The notes below the pieces were generated by a model. The model was not told the origin of the DNA. It searched no databases and saw only the letters and a list, made by a program, of their open reading frames with translations. Of a stretch of DNA of 64,000 nucleotides, positions 32,161 through 47,117 are shown piece after piece. The DNA lies in NCBI RefSeq assembly GCF_910592395.1, contig NC_088321.1, positions 9,736,001 through 9,800,000 on the forward strand, read 5' to 3'. Each line of letters begins with the position of its first letter. The first letter of the stretch is position 1. This DNA comes from Lineus longissimus (Eukaryota > Nemertea > Pilidiophora > Heteronemertea > Lineidae). Both the position numbers and the translations under genes were made by a program.

Positions 32161-35100
32161 GTGAAATATCGCTATCGAATGACAACATATCATCGCAGAA
32201 TATCGATATTGTTGTCTCAATTTGTCCAATCAGTCATCTCGACTCTGAATAACCAAAATGAGCCTGATTGGTCGCTACGAGTGTCATTGCCGACCGACTT
32301 TCATCGCCTGTAGTGTAATATCGCTTCGAATGACAACTTATCATCGCAGAATCTCAAAATTTCGGTCTCAGTTTGACCATCAGTCATCTCGACTCTGCAT
32401 AACCAAAGTGAGCGTGATTGGTCGCGACGAGCGCCATCGCCGACCGACTTTCATCACCAGTAGTGAAATATCGCTATCGAATAACAACCTATCATTGCAG
32501 AATCTCGAAATTGTGGTCTCAATTTGTCCAATCGGTCATCTCGACTCTGTATTACAAAAATGAGCGTGATTGGAAGCGACGAGCGCTATCGCCGACCAAC
32601 TTTCATCGCCAGTAGCGTAATATTGCTAGTCTAACTTCAACTAATCATCGCAGAATCTCAAAATTGCGGTCTCAGTTTGACCATCGGTCATCTCGCCTCT
32701 GCATAACCAAGTGAGCGTGATCGGTCGCGACGAGCGCCATCGCCAACCGACTTTCATCGCCAGTAGTGTAATATCGCTATCGAATGACAACTTATCATCG
32801 CAGAATATCGAAATTGTGGTCTCAATTTGTCCAATCGGTCATCTCGACTCTGTATAACCAAAATGAGCGTGATTGGACACGACGAGCGCCATCGCTGATC
32901 GACTTTCATCGCCTGTAGTGTAATATTGCTAGTCTAATGACAAGTAATCATCGCAGAATCTCAAAATTGCGGTCTCAGTTTGACCATTGGTCATCTCGAC
33001 TCTGCATAACCAAAGTGAGCGTGATTGGTCGCGACGAGCGCCATCGCCGACCGACTTTCATCGCCTGTAATGTAATATTGCTATCGAATGACAACTTATC
33101 ATCGCAGAATATCGAAATTGTGGTCTCAATTTGTCCAATCGGTCATCTCGACTCTGAATAACCAAAATGAGCGTAATCGGTCGCTACGAGCGTCATCGCC
33201 GACCGACTTTCATCGCCAGTAGTGTAATATCGCTATCGAATGACAACTTATCATCGCAGAATCTCAAAATTAAGGTCTCAGTTTGACCATTAGTCATCTC
33301 GACTCTGCATAACCAAAGGGAGCGTGATCGGTCGCGACGAGCGCCATCGCCAACCGACTTTCATCGCCAGTAGTGTAATATCGCTATCGAATGACAACTT
33401 ATCATCGCAGAATATCGAAATTGTGGTCTCAATTTGTCCAATCAGTCATTTCAACTCTGTATAACCAAAATGAGCGTGATTGGACACGACGAGCGCCATC
33501 GCCAATCGACTTTCATCGCCTGTAGTGTAATATTGCTAGTCTAATGACAAGTAATCATCGCAGAATCTCGAAATTGCTGTCTCAGTTGGTCCAATTGAGC
33601 ATCTCGACTCTGCATAACCAAAATGAGCGTGATTGGTCCCGACGAGCGCCATCGCCGACTTTCATCGCCAGTAGTGTAATATCGCTCCCGAATGACAACT
33701 TATCATCGCAGAATCTCGAAATTGCTGTCTCAGATTGTCAAATCGGTCATCTCGACTCTGTATAAAAAAAGTGAGCGTGATTGGACGCGACGAGCGCCAT
33801 CGCCAACCGACTTTCATCGCCAGTAGCGTAATATTGCTGGTCTAATTTCAACTGATCATCGTAGAATCTCAAAATTGCGGTCTCCGTTTGTCCAATTGAG
33901 CATCTCGACTCTGCATTACCAAAATGAGCGTGATTGGTCGCGACGAGCGCCATCGCCGACTGACTTTCGTCGCCAGTAGTGTAATATCGCTATCGAATGA
34001 CAACTTATCATCGCAGAATATCGAAATTGTGGTCTCAATTTGTCCAATCGGTCATCTCGACTCTGTATAACCAAAATGAGCGTGATTGGACACGACGAGC
34101 GCCATCGCCAATCGACTTTCATCGCCTGTAGTGTAATATTGCTAGTCTAATGACAAGTAATCATCGCAGAATCTCAAAATTGCGGTCTCAGTTTGACCAT
34201 TGGTCATCTCGACTCTGCATTACCAAAGTGAGCGTGATTGGTCGCGCCGAGCGCCATCGCCGAACGACTTTCATCGCCTGTAGTGTAATATCGCTATCGA
34301 ATGACAACTTATCATCGCAGAATATCGAAATTGTGGTCTCAATTTGTCCAATCGGTCATCTCGACTCTGTATAACCAAAATGAGCGTGATTGGACGCGAC
34401 AAGCCCCATCGCCGACCGACTTTCATCGCCTGTAGTGTAATATTGCTAGTCTAATGACAACTGATCATCGCAGAATTTCGAAATTGCGGTATCAGATTGT
34501 CAAATCGGTCATCTCGACTCTGTATAACCAAAATGAGCGTGATTGGTCGTGATGAGCGCCATCACCGACCGACTTTCATCGCCAGTAGTGAAATATCGCT
34601 ATCGAATGACAACTTATCATCGCAGAATATCGAAATTGTGGAATCAATTTGCCAAATCGGCCATCTCGACTCTGTATAACCAAAATGAGCGTGATTGGTC
34701 GTGACGAGCGCCATCGCTGACCGACTTTCATTGCCATTAGTGTAATATCGCTATCGAATGACAACTTATCATCGCAGAATCTCAAAATTGCGGTCTCGGT
34801 TTGACCATCGGCCATCTCGACTTTGCATAACCAAAATGAGCGTGATTGGTTGCGACGAGCGCCATCGCCGACTGACTTTCATCGCCAGTAGTGTAATATC
34901 GCTATCGAATGAAAACTTATCATCACAGAATATCGAAATTGTTGTCTCAATTTGTCCAATCGGTCATCTCGACTCTGTATAACCAAAATGAGCGTGACTG
35001 GACACGACGAGCGCCATCGCCGATCGACTTTCATCGCCAGTAGTGAAATATCCCTATCAAATGACAACTTATCATCGCAGAATCTCGAAATTGCTGTCTC

Positions 35101-38100
35101 AGATTGTCAAATTGGTCATCTGGACTCTGTATAAAAAAAGTGAGCGTGATTAGACGCGACGAGCGCCATCGCCGACCGACTTTCATCGCCAGTAGCGTAA
35201 TATTGCTAGTCTAATTTCAATTAATCATCGCAGAACCTCTAAATTTCGGTCTCAGTTGGTCCAATTGAGCATCTCGACTCTGCATAACCAAAATGAGCGT
35301 GATCGGTCGCTACGAGCGTCATCGCCGACCGACTTTCAGCGCCAGTAGTGTAATATCGCTATCAAATGACAACTTATCATCGCAGAATCTCAAAATTGCG
35401 GCCTCAGTTTGACCATTGGTCATCTCGACTCTGCATAACCAAAGTGAGCGTGATTGGTCGCGACGAGCGCCATCGCCGACCGACTTTCATCGCCAGTAGT
35501 GAAATATCGCTATCGAATGACAACTTATCATCGCAGAATATCGAAATTGTGGAATCAATTTGTCCAATCGGTCATCTCGACTCTGTATTACCAAAATGAG
35601 CGTGATTGGACGTGACGAGCGCCATCGCCGACCGACTTTCATCGCCTGTAGTGTAATATCGCTATCGAATGACAACTTATCATCGCAGAATATCGAAATT
35701 GTGGTCTCAATTTGTCAAATCGGTCATCTCGACTCTGTATAAAAAAAGTGAGCGTGATTGGACGCGACGAGCGCCATCGGCAACCGACTTTCATCGCCAG
35801 TAGCGTAATATTGCAGGTCTAATTTCAACTGATCATCGCAGAATCTCAAAATTGCGGTCTCAGTTGGTCCAATTGAGCATCTCGACTCTGCATAACCAAA
35901 ATGAGCGTGATTGGTCCCGACGAGCGCCATCGCCGACCGACTTTCATCGCCAGTAGTGTAATATCGCTATCGAATGACAACTTATCATCGCAGAATCTCG
36001 AAATTGCTGTCTCAGATTGTCAAATCGGTCATCTCGACTCTGTATAAAAAAAGGGGGCGTGATTGGACGCGACGAGCGCCATCGCCAACCGACTTTCATC
36101 GCCAGTAGCGTAATATTGCTGGTCTAATTTCAACTGATCATCGCAGAATCTCAAAATTGCGGTCTCAGTTTGTCCAATTGAGCATCTCGACTCTGCATAA
36201 CCAAAATGAGTGTGATTGGTCGCGACGAGTGCCATCGCCGACCGACTTTCGTCGCCAGTAGTGTAATATTGCTATCGAATGACAACTTATCATCGCAGAA
36301 TATCGAAATTGTGGTCTCAATTTGTCCAATCGGTCATCTCGACTCTGTATAACCAAAATGAGCGTGATTGGACACGACGAGCGCCATCGCCGATCGACTT
36401 TCATCGCCTGTAGTGTAATATTGCTAGTCTAATGACAAGTAATCATCGCAGAATCTCAAAATTGCGGTCTCAGTTTGACCATTGGTCATCTCGACTCTGC
36501 ATAACCAAAGTGAGCGTGATTGGTCGCGACGAGCGCCATCGCCGACCGACTTTCATCGCCAGTAGTGAAATATCGCTATCGAATGACAACTTATCATCGC
36601 AGAATATCGAAATTGTGGAATCAATTTGTCCAATCGGACATCTCGACTCTGTATAACCAAAATGAGCGTGATTGGACGTGACGAGCGCCATCGCCGACCG
36701 ACTTTCATCGCCTGTAGTGTAATATTGCTAGTCTAATGACAACTGATCATCGCAGAATTTCGAAATTGCGGTATCAGATTGTCAAATCGGTCATCTCGAC
36801 TCTGTATAACCAAAATGAGCGTGATTGGTCGTGATGAGCGCCATCGCCGACCGACTTTCATCGCCAGTAGTGAAATATCGCTATTGAATGACAACTTATC
36901 ATCGCAGAATATCGAAATTGTGGAATCAATTTGTCAAATCGGTCATCTCGACTCTGTATAACCAAAATGAGCGTGATTGGTTGCGACGAGCGCCATCGCC
37001 GACCGACTTTCATTGCCATTAGTGTAATATCGCTATCGAATGACAACTTATCATCACAGAATCTCAAAATTGCGGTCTCAGTTTGACCATCGGCCATCTC
37101 GACTTTGCATAACCAAAATGAGCATGATTGGTCGCGACGAGCGCCATCGCCGACTGACTTTCATCGCCAGTAGTGTAATATCGCTATCGAATGAAAACTT
37201 ATCATCACAGAATATCGAAATTGTTGTCTCAATTTGTCCAATCGGTCATCTCGACTCTGTATAACCAAAATGAGCGTGACTGGACACGACGAGCGCCATC
37301 GCCGATCGACTTTCATCGCCTGTAGTGTAATATTGCTAGTCTAATGACAAGTAATCATCGCAGAATCTCGAAATTGCGGTCTCAGATTGTCAAATCGGTC
37401 ATCTCGACTCTGTATAACAAAAATGAGCGTGATTGGATGCGACGAGCGCCATCGCCGAATGATTTTCATCGCCAGTAGCGTAATATTGCTAGTCTAATTT
37501 CAATTAATCATCGCAGAATCTCTAAATTGCGGTCTCAGTTGGTCCAATTGAGCATCTCGACTCTGCATAACCAAAATGAGCGTGATTGGTCGCGACGAGC
37601 GCCATCGCCGACCGACATTCATCGCCAGTAGTGTAATATCGCTATCGAATGACAACTTATCATCGCAGAATCTCGAAATTGCTGTCTCAGATTGTCAAAT
37701 CGGTCATCTCGACTCTGTATAAAAAAAGTGAGCGTGATTAGACGCGACGAGCGCCATCGCCGACCGACTTTTATCGCCAGTAGCGTAATATTGCTAGTCT
37801 AATTTCAATTAATCATCGCAGAACCTCTAAATTTCGGTCTCAGTTGGTCCAATTGAGCATCTCGACTCTGCATAACCAAAATGAGCGTGATCGGTCGCTA
37901 CGAGCGTCATCGCCGACCGACTTTCAACGCCAGTAGTGTAATATCGCTATCAAATGACAACTTATCATCGCGGAATCTCAAAATTGCGGCCTCAGTTTGA
38001 CCATTGGTCATCTCGACTTTGCATAACCAAAGTGAGCGTGATTGGTCGCGACGAGCGCTATCACCGTCTGACTTTCATTGCCAGTAGTGTAATATCGCTA

Positions 38101-39299
38101 TCGAATCACAACATATCATCGCAGAATATCGATATAGTTGTCTCAATTTGTCCAATCAGTCATCTCGACTCTGAATAACCAAAATGAGCGTAATCGGTCG
38201 CTACGAGCGTCATCGCCGACCGACTTTCATCGCCAGTAGTGTGATATCGCTATCGAATGACAACTTATCATCGCAGAATCTCAAAATTATGGTCTCAGTT
38301 TGACCATCAGTCATCTCGACTCTGCATAACCAAAGGGAGCGTGATCGGTCGCGACGAGCGCCATCGCCAACCGACTTTCATCGCCAGTAGTGTAATATCG
38401 CTATCGAATGACAACTTATCATCGCAGAATCTCGAAATTGCTGTCTCAGATTGTCAAATCGGTCATCTCGACTCTGTATAAAAAAAGTGAGCGTGATTGG
38501 ACGCGACGAGCGCCATCGCCAACCGACTTTCATCGCCAGTAGCGTAATATTGCTAGTCTAACTTCAACTAATCATCGCAGAATCTCAAAATTGCGGTCTC
38601 AGTTTGACCATCGGTCATCTCGCCTCTGCATAACCAAAGTGAGCGTGATCGGTCGCGACGAGCGCCATCGCCAACCGACTTTCATCGCCAGTAGTGTAAT
38701 ATCGCTATCGAATGACAACTTATCATCGCAGAATATCGAAATTGTGGTCTCAATTTGTCCAATCGGTCATCTCGACTCTGTATAACCAAAATGAGCGTGA
38801 TTGGACACGACGAGCGCCATCGCTGATCGACTTTCATCGCCTGTAGTGTAATATTGCTAGTCTAATGACAAGTAATCATCGCAGAATCTCAAAATTGCGG
38901 TCTCAGTTTGACCATTGGTCATCTCGACTCTGCATAACCAAAGTGAGCGTGATTGGTCGCGACGAGCGCCATCGCCGACCGACTTTCATCGCCTGTAATG
39001 TAATATTGCTATCGAATGACAACTTATCATCGCAGAATATCGAAATTGTGGTCTCAATTTGTCCAATCGGTCGTCTCGACTCTGAATAACCAAAATGAGC
39101 GTAATCGGTCGCTACGAGCGTCATCGCCGACCGACTTTCATCGCCAGTAGTGTAATATCGCTATCGAATGACAACTTATCATCGCAGAATCTCAAAATTA
39201 AGGTCTCAGTTTGACCATTAGTCATCTCGACTCTGCATAACCAAAGGGAGCGTGATCGGTCGCGACGAGCGCCATCGCCGACTGACTTTCATCGCCAGT

Positions 39300-42200
39300 A
39301 GTGTAATATCGCTATCGAATGACAACTTATCATCGCAGAATATCGAAATTGTGGTCTCAATTTGTCCAATCGGTCATCTCGACTCTGAATAACCAAAATG
39401 AGCATGATCGGTCGCTACGAGCGTCATCGCCGACCGACTTTCATCGCCAGTAGTGTAATATCGCTATCGAATGACAACTTATCATCGCAGAATCTCAAAA
39501 TTAAGGTCTTAGTTTGACCATTAGTCATCTCGACTCTGCATAACCAAAGGGAGCGTGATCGGTCGCGACGAGCGCCATCGCCAACCGACTTTCATCGCCA
39601 GTAGTGTAATATCGCTATCGAATGACAACTTATCATCGCAGAATATCGAAATTGTGGTCTCAATTTGTCCAATCGGTCATCTCAACTCTGTATAACCAAA
39701 ATGAGCGTGATTGGACACGACGAGCGCCATCGCCAATCGACTTTCATCGCCTGTAGTGTAATATTGCTAGTCTAATGACAAGTAATCATCGCAGAATCTC
39801 GAAATTGCTGTCTCAGTTGGTCCAATTGAGCATCTCGACTCTGCATAACCAAAATGAGCGTGATTGGTCCCGACGAGCGCCATCGCCGACCGACTTTCAT
39901 CGCCAGTAGTGTAATATCGCTCCCGAATGACAACTTATCATCGCAGAATCTCGAAATTACTGTCTCAGATTGTCAAATCGGTCATCTCGACTCTGTATAA
40001 AAAAAGTGAGCGTGATTGGACGCGACGAGCGCCATCGCCAACCGACTTTCATCGCCAGTAGCGTAATATTGCTGGTCTAATTTCAACTGATCATCGTAGA
40101 ATCTCAAAATTGCGGTCTCCGTTTGTCCAATTGAGCATCTCGACTCTGCATAACCAAAATGAGCGTGATTGGTCGCGACGAGCGCCATCGCCGACTGACT
40201 TTCGTCGCCAGTAGTGTAATATCGCTATCGAATGACAACTTATCATCGCAGAATTTCGAAATTGTGGTCTCAATTTGTCCAATCGGTCATCTCAACTCTG
40301 TATAACCAAAATGAGCGTGATTGGACACGACGAGCGCCATCGCCAATCGACTTTCATCGCCTGTAGTGTAATATTGCTAGTCTAATGACAAGTAATCATC
40401 GCAGAATCTCAAAATTGCGGTCTCAGTTTGACCATTGGTCATCTCGACTCTGCATTACCAAAGTGAGCGTGATTGGTCGCGACGAGCGCCATCGCCGAAC
40501 GACTTTCATCGCCTGTAGTGTAATATTGCTATCGAATGACAACTTATCATCGCAGAATATCGAAATTGTGGTCTCAATTTGTCCAATCGGTCATCTCGAC
40601 TCTGTATAACCAAAATGAGCGTGATTGGACGCGACAAGCCCCATCGCCGACCGACTTTCATCGCCTGTAGTGTAATATTGCTAGTCTAATGACAACTGAT
40701 CATCGCAGAATTTCGAAATTGCGGTATCAGATTGTCAAATCGGTCATCTCGACTCTGTATAACCAAAATGAGCGTGATTGGTCGTGATGAGCGCCATCGC
40801 CGACCGACTTTCATCGCCAGTAGTGAAATATCGCTATCGAATGACAACTTATCATCGCAGAATATCGAAATTGTGGAATCAATTTGCCAAATCGGCCATC
40901 TTGACTCTGTATAACCAAAATGAGCGTGATTGGTCGCGACGAGCGCCATCGCCGACCGACTTTCATTGCCATTAGTGTAATATCGCTATCGAATGACAAC
41001 TTATCATCGCAGAATCATAAAATTGCGGTCTCAGTTTGACCATTGGCCATCTCGACTTTGCATAACCAAAATGAGCGTGATTGGTCGCGACGAGCGCCAT
41101 CGCCGACTGACTTTCATCGCCAGTAGTGTAATATCGCTATCGAATGAAAAGTTATCATCACAGAATATCGAAATTGTTGTCTCAATTTGTCCAATCGGTC
41201 ATCTCGACTCTGTATAACCAAAATGAGCGTGACTGGACACGACGAGCGCCATCGCCGATCGACTTTCATCGCCAATAGTGAAATATCCCTATCAAATGAC
41301 AACTTATCATCGCAGAATCTCGAAATTGCTGTCTCAGATTGTCAAATCGGTCATCTCGACTCTGTATAAAAAAAGTGAGCGTGATTGGACGCGACGAGCG
41401 CCATCGCCAACCGACTTTCATCGCCAGTAGCGTAATATTGCTGGTCTAATTTCAACTGATCATCGCAGAATCTCAAAATTGCGGTCTCAGTTTGTCCAAT
41501 TGAGCATCTCGACTCTGCATAACCAAAATGAGCGTGATTGGTCGCGACGAGCGCCATCGCCGACTGACTTTCATCGCCAGTAGTGTAATATCGCTATCGA
41601 ATGACAACTTATCATCGCAGAATATCGAAATTGTGGTCTCAATTTGTCCAATCGGTCATCTCGACTCTGTATAACCAAAATGAGCGTGATTGGACACGAC
41701 GAGCGCCACCGCTGATCGACTTTCATCGCCTGTAGTGTAATATTGCTATCGAATGACAACTTATCATCGCAGAATATCGAAATTGTGGTCTCAATTTGTC
41801 CAATCGGTCATCTCGACTCTGAATAACCAAAATGAGCGTAATCGGTCGCTACGAGCGTCATCGCCGACCGACTTTCATCGCCAGTAGTGTAATATCGCTA
41901 TCGAATGACAACTTATCATCGCAGAATCTCAAAATTAAGGTCTCAGTTTGACCATTAGTCATCTCGACTCTGCATAACCAAAGGGAGCGTGATCGGTCGC
42001 GACGAGCGCCATCGCCAACCGACTTTCATCGCCAGTAGTGTAATATCGCTATCGAATGACAACTTATCATCGCAGAATATCGAAATTGTGGTCTCAATTT
42101 GTCCAATCGGTCATCTCAACTCTGTATAACCAAAATGAGCGTGATTGGACACGACGAGCGCCATCGCCAATCGACTTTCATCGCCTGTAGTGTAATATTG

Positions 42201-44368
42201 CTAGTCTAATGACAAGTAATCATCGCAGAATCTCGAAATTGCTGTCTCAGTTGGTCCAATTGAGCATCTCGACTCTGTATAACCAAAATGAGCGTGATTG
42301 GTCCCCGACGAGCGCCATCGCCGACTTTCATCGCCAGTAGTGTAATATCGCTCCCGAATGACAACTTATCATCGCAGAATCTCGAAATTGCTGTCTCAGA
42401 TTGTCAAATCGGTCATCTCGACTCTGTATAAAAAAAGTGAGCGTGATTGGACGCGACGAGCGCCATCGCCAACCGACTTTCATCGCCAGTAGCGTAATAT
42501 TGCTGGTCTAATTTCAACTGATCATCGTAGAATCTCAAAATTGCGGTCTCCGTTTGTCCAATTGAGCATCTCGACTCTGCATAACCAAAATGAGCGTGAT
42601 TGGTCGCGACGAGCGCCATCGCCGACTGACTTTCGTCGCCAGTAGTGTAATATCGCTATCGAATGACAACTTATCATCGCAGAATATCGAAATTGTGGTC
42701 TCAATTTGTCCAATCGGTCATCTCAACTCTGTATAACCAAAATGAGCGTGATTCACGACGAGCGCCATCGCCAATCGACTTTCATCGCCTGTAGTGTAAT
42801 ATTGCTAGTCTAATGACAAGTAATCATCGCAGAATCTCAAAATTGCGGTCTCAGTTTGACCATTGGTCATCTCGACTCTGCATTACCAAAGTGAGCGTGA
42901 TTGGTCGCGACGAGCGCCATCGCCGACCGACTTTCATCGCCTGTAGTGTAATATTGCTATCGAATGACAACTTATCATCGCAGAATATCGAAATTGTGGT
43001 CTCAATTTGTCCAATCGGTCATCTCGACTCTGTATAACCAAAATGAGCGTGATTGGACGTGACGAGCGCCATCGCCGACCGACTTTCATCGCCTGTAGTG
43101 TAATATTCCTAGTCTAATCACAACTGATCATCGCAGAATTTCGAAATTGCGGTATCAGATTGTCAAATCGGTCATCTCGACTCTGTATAACCAAAATGAG
43201 CGTGATTGGTCGTGATGAGCGCCATCGCCGACCGACTTTCATCGCCAGTAGTGAAATATCGCTATCGAATGACAACTTATCATCGCAGAATATCGAAATT
43301 GTGGAATCAATTTGCCAAATCGGCCATCTTGACTCTGTATAACCAAAATGAGCGTGATTGGTCGCGACGAGCGCCATCGCCGACCGACTTTCATTGCCAT
43401 TAGTGTAATATCGCTATCGAATGACAACTTATCATCGCAGAATCATAAAATTGCGGTCTCAGTTTGACCATTGGCCATCTCGACTTTGCATAACCAAAAT
43501 GAGCGTGATTGGTCGCGACGAGCGCCATCGCCGACTGACTTTCATCGCCAGTAGTGTAATATCGCTATCGAATGAAAAGTTATCATCACAGAATATCGAA
43601 ATTGTTGTCTCAATTTGTCCAATCGGTCATCTCGACTCTGTATAACCAAAATGAGCGTGACTGGACACGACGAGCGCCATCGCCGATCGACTTTCTTCGC
43701 CAATAGTGAAATATCCCTATCAAATGACAACTTATCATCGCAGAATCTCGAAATTGCTGTCTCAGATTGTCAAATCGGTCATCTGGACTCTGTATAAAAA
43801 AAGTGAGCGTGATTGGACGCGACGAGCGCCATCGCCAACCGACTTTCATCGCCAGTAGCGTAATATTGCTGGTCTAATTTCAACTGATCATCGCAGAATC
43901 TCAAAATTGCGGTCTCAGTTTGTCCAATTGAGCATCTCGACTCTGCATAACCAAAATGAGCGTGATTGGTCGCGACGAGCGCCATCGCCGACTGACTTTC
44001 ATCGCCAGTAGTGTAATATCGCTATCGAATGACAACTTATCATCGCAGAATATCGAAATTGTGGTCTCAATTTGTCCAATCGGTCATCTCGACTCTGTAT
44101 AACCAAAATGAGCGTGATTGGACACGACGAGCGCCATCACCGACCGACTTTCATCGCCTGTAGTGTAATATTGCTATCGAATGACAACTTATCATCGCAG
44201 AATATCGAAATTGTGGTCTCAATTTGTCCAATCGGTCATCTCGACTCTGAATAACCAAAATGAGCGTAATCGGTCGCTACGAGCGTCATCGCCGACCGAC
44301 TTTCATCGCCAGTAGTGTAATATCGCTATCGAATGACAACTTATCATCGCAGAATCTCAAAATTAAGG
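39300..44368 (-). repeat. Higher-order tandem repeat of ~2.43 kb, two copies plus partial third
   Basis: Marker variants repeat at an offset of 2428-2431 bp: TATCGCTCCCGAATGAC at 39.91 and 42.35 kb, CGAATGAAAAGTTATCATCA at 41.14 and 43.57 kb, and GAATAACCAAAATGAGCGTA at 41.82 and 44.25 kb. The unit is about 16 monomers. The third copy starts near 44.16 kb and is cut by the N gap at 44369. Confidence 0.85.
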
Positions 44369-44868
44369 NNNNNNNNNNNNNNNNNNNNNNNNNNNNNNNN
44401 NNNNNNNNNNNNNNNNNNNNNNNNNNNNNNNNNNNNNNNNNNNNNNNNNNNNNNNNNNNNNNNNNNNNNNNNNNNNNNNNNNNNNNNNNNNNNNNNNNNN
44501 NNNNNNNNNNNNNNNNNNNNNNNNNNNNNNNNNNNNNNNNNNNNNNNNNNNNNNNNNNNNNNNNNNNNNNNNNNNNNNNNNNNNNNNNNNNNNNNNNNNN
44601 NNNNNNNNNNNNNNNNNNNNNNNNNNNNNNNNNNNNNNNNNNNNNNNNNNNNNNNNNNNNNNNNNNNNNNNNNNNNNNNNNNNNNNNNNNNNNNNNNNNN
44701 NNNNNNNNNNNNNNNNNNNNNNNNNNNNNNNNNNNNNNNNNNNNNNNNNNNNNNNNNNNNNNNNNNNNNNNNNNNNNNNNNNNNNNNNNNNNNNNNNNNN
44801 NNNNNNNNNNNNNNNNNNNNNNNNNNNNNNNNNNNNNNNNNNNNNNNNNNNNNNNNNNNNNNNNNNNN
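44369..44868. other. Assembly gap of exactly 500 N
   Basis: A round-number run of N, presumably a placeholder and not a measured distance. It lies inside the satellite where higher-order repeats would defeat assembly, so the true array length is unknown. Confidence 0.98.
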
Positions 44869-47117
44869 ATCTCGACTCTGTATAACCAAAATGAGCGTGA
44901 TTTGACGCGACGAGCGCACTCGCCAACCGACTTTCATCGCCGACCGACTTTCATCGCCGACCGACTTTCATCGCCAGTAGTGTAATATCGCTATCAAATG
45001 ACAAATTATCATCGCAGAATGTCAAAATTGTGATCTCAGATTGTCAAATCGGTCATCTCGACTCTGTATAACAAAAATGAGCGTGATTGGACGTGACGAG
45101 CGCCATCGCCGACCGACTTTCATCGCCAGTAGCGTAATATTGCTAGTCTTATTTCAATTAATCATCGCAGAATCTCTAAATTGCGGTCTCAGTTGGTCCA
45201 ATTGAGCATCTCGACTCTGCATAACCAAAATGAGCGTGATTGGTCGCGACGAGCGCGATCGCCGACCGACTTTCATTGCCAGTAGTGAAATATCGCTATC
45301 GAATGACAACTTATCATCGCAGAATATCGAAATTGTGGTCTCAATTTGTCAAATCGGACATCTCGTCTCTGTATAACCATAATGAGCGTGATTGGTCGCG
45401 ACGAGCGCCATCGCCGACCGACTTTCATCGCCAGTAGTGAAATATCGCTATCGAATGACAACTTATCATCACAGAATATCGAAATTGTGGAATCAATTTG
45501 TCCAATCGGTCATCTCGACTCTGTATAACCAAAATGAGCGTGATTGGACACGACGAGCGCCATCGCCGATCGACTTTCATTGCCTGTAGTGTAATATTGC
45601 TAATCTAATGACAAGTAATCATCGCAGAATCTCGAAATTGCGGTCTCAGATTGTCAAATCGGTCATCTCGACTCAGTATTACAAAAATGAGCCTGATTGG
45701 ACGCGACGAGCGCCATCGCCGACCGACTCTCATCGCCAGTAGCGTAATATTGCTAGTCTAATTTCAATTAATCATCGTAGAATCTCTAAATTGCGGTCTC
45801 TGTTGGTCCAATTGAGCATCTCGACTCTGCATAAGCAAAATGAGCGTGATTGCTCGCGACGAGCGCACTCGCCGACTGACTTTCATCGCCGACCGACCTT
45901 CATCGCCAGTAGTGTAATATCGCTATCAAATGACAACTGATCATCGCAGAATCTCAAAATTGCGGTCTCAGTTTGACCGTAGGTAATTTCGACTCTGCAT
46001 AACCAAAGGGAGCGTGATCGGTCGCGACGAGCGCCATCGCCGACTTACTTTCATCGCCTGTAGTGTAATATTCCTAGTCTAATGACAAGTAATCATCGCA
46101 GAATCTAGAAATTGCAGTCTCAGATTGTCAAATCGGTCATCTCGACTCTGTATAACAAAAATGAGCGTGATTGGTCGCGACGAGCGCCATCGCCGACCGA
46201 CTTTCATCGCCAGTAGTGTAATATCGCTATCGAATGACAACTTATCATCGCAGAATATCGAAATTGTGGTCTCAATTTGTCCAATCGGTAATCTCGACTC
46301 TGTATAACAAAAATGAGCGTGATTGGACGCGACGAGCGCCATCACCGACCAACTTTCATCGCCTGTAGTGTAATATTGCTAGTCTAATGACAAGTAATCA
46401 TCGCAGAATCTCGAAATTGCTGTCTCAGATTGTCAAATCGGTCATCTCGACTCTGTATAACAAAAGTGAGCGTGATTAGACGCGACGAGCGCCATCGCCG
46501 ACCGACTTTCATCGCCAGTAGCGTAATATTGCTAGTCTAATTTCAACTAATCATCGCAGAATCTCAAAATTGCGGTCTCAGTTGGTCCAATTGAGCATCT
46601 CGACTCTGCATAACCAAAATGAGCGTGATTGGTCGCGACGAGCGTGATCGCCGACCGACATTCATCGCCAGTAGTGAAATATCGCTATCGAATGACAACT
46701 TATCATCGCAGAATATCGAAATTGTGGTCTCAATTTGTCAAATCGGTCATCTCGACTCTGTATAACCAAAATGAGCATGATTGGTCGCAACGAGCGCCAT
46801 CGCCGACCGACTTTCATCGCCAGTAGTGTAATATCGCTATCGAATGACAACTTATCATCGCAGAATATCGAAATTGTGGAATCAATTTGTCCAATCGGTC
46901 ATCTCGACTCTGTATAACAAAAGTGAGCGTGATTGGACGCGACGAGCGCCATCGCCGACCGACTTTCACCGCCAGTAGTGAAATATCGCTATCGAATGAC
47001 AACTTATCATCGCAGAATATCGAAATTGTGGAATCAATTTGTCCAATCGGTCATCTCGACTCTGTATAACAAAAGTGAGCGTGATTGGACGCGACGAGCG
47101 CCATCGCCGACCGACTT

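Noticed and set aside
44260-44985. Long open frames spanning the assembly gap
   Set aside because: They are open only because they cross 500 N.
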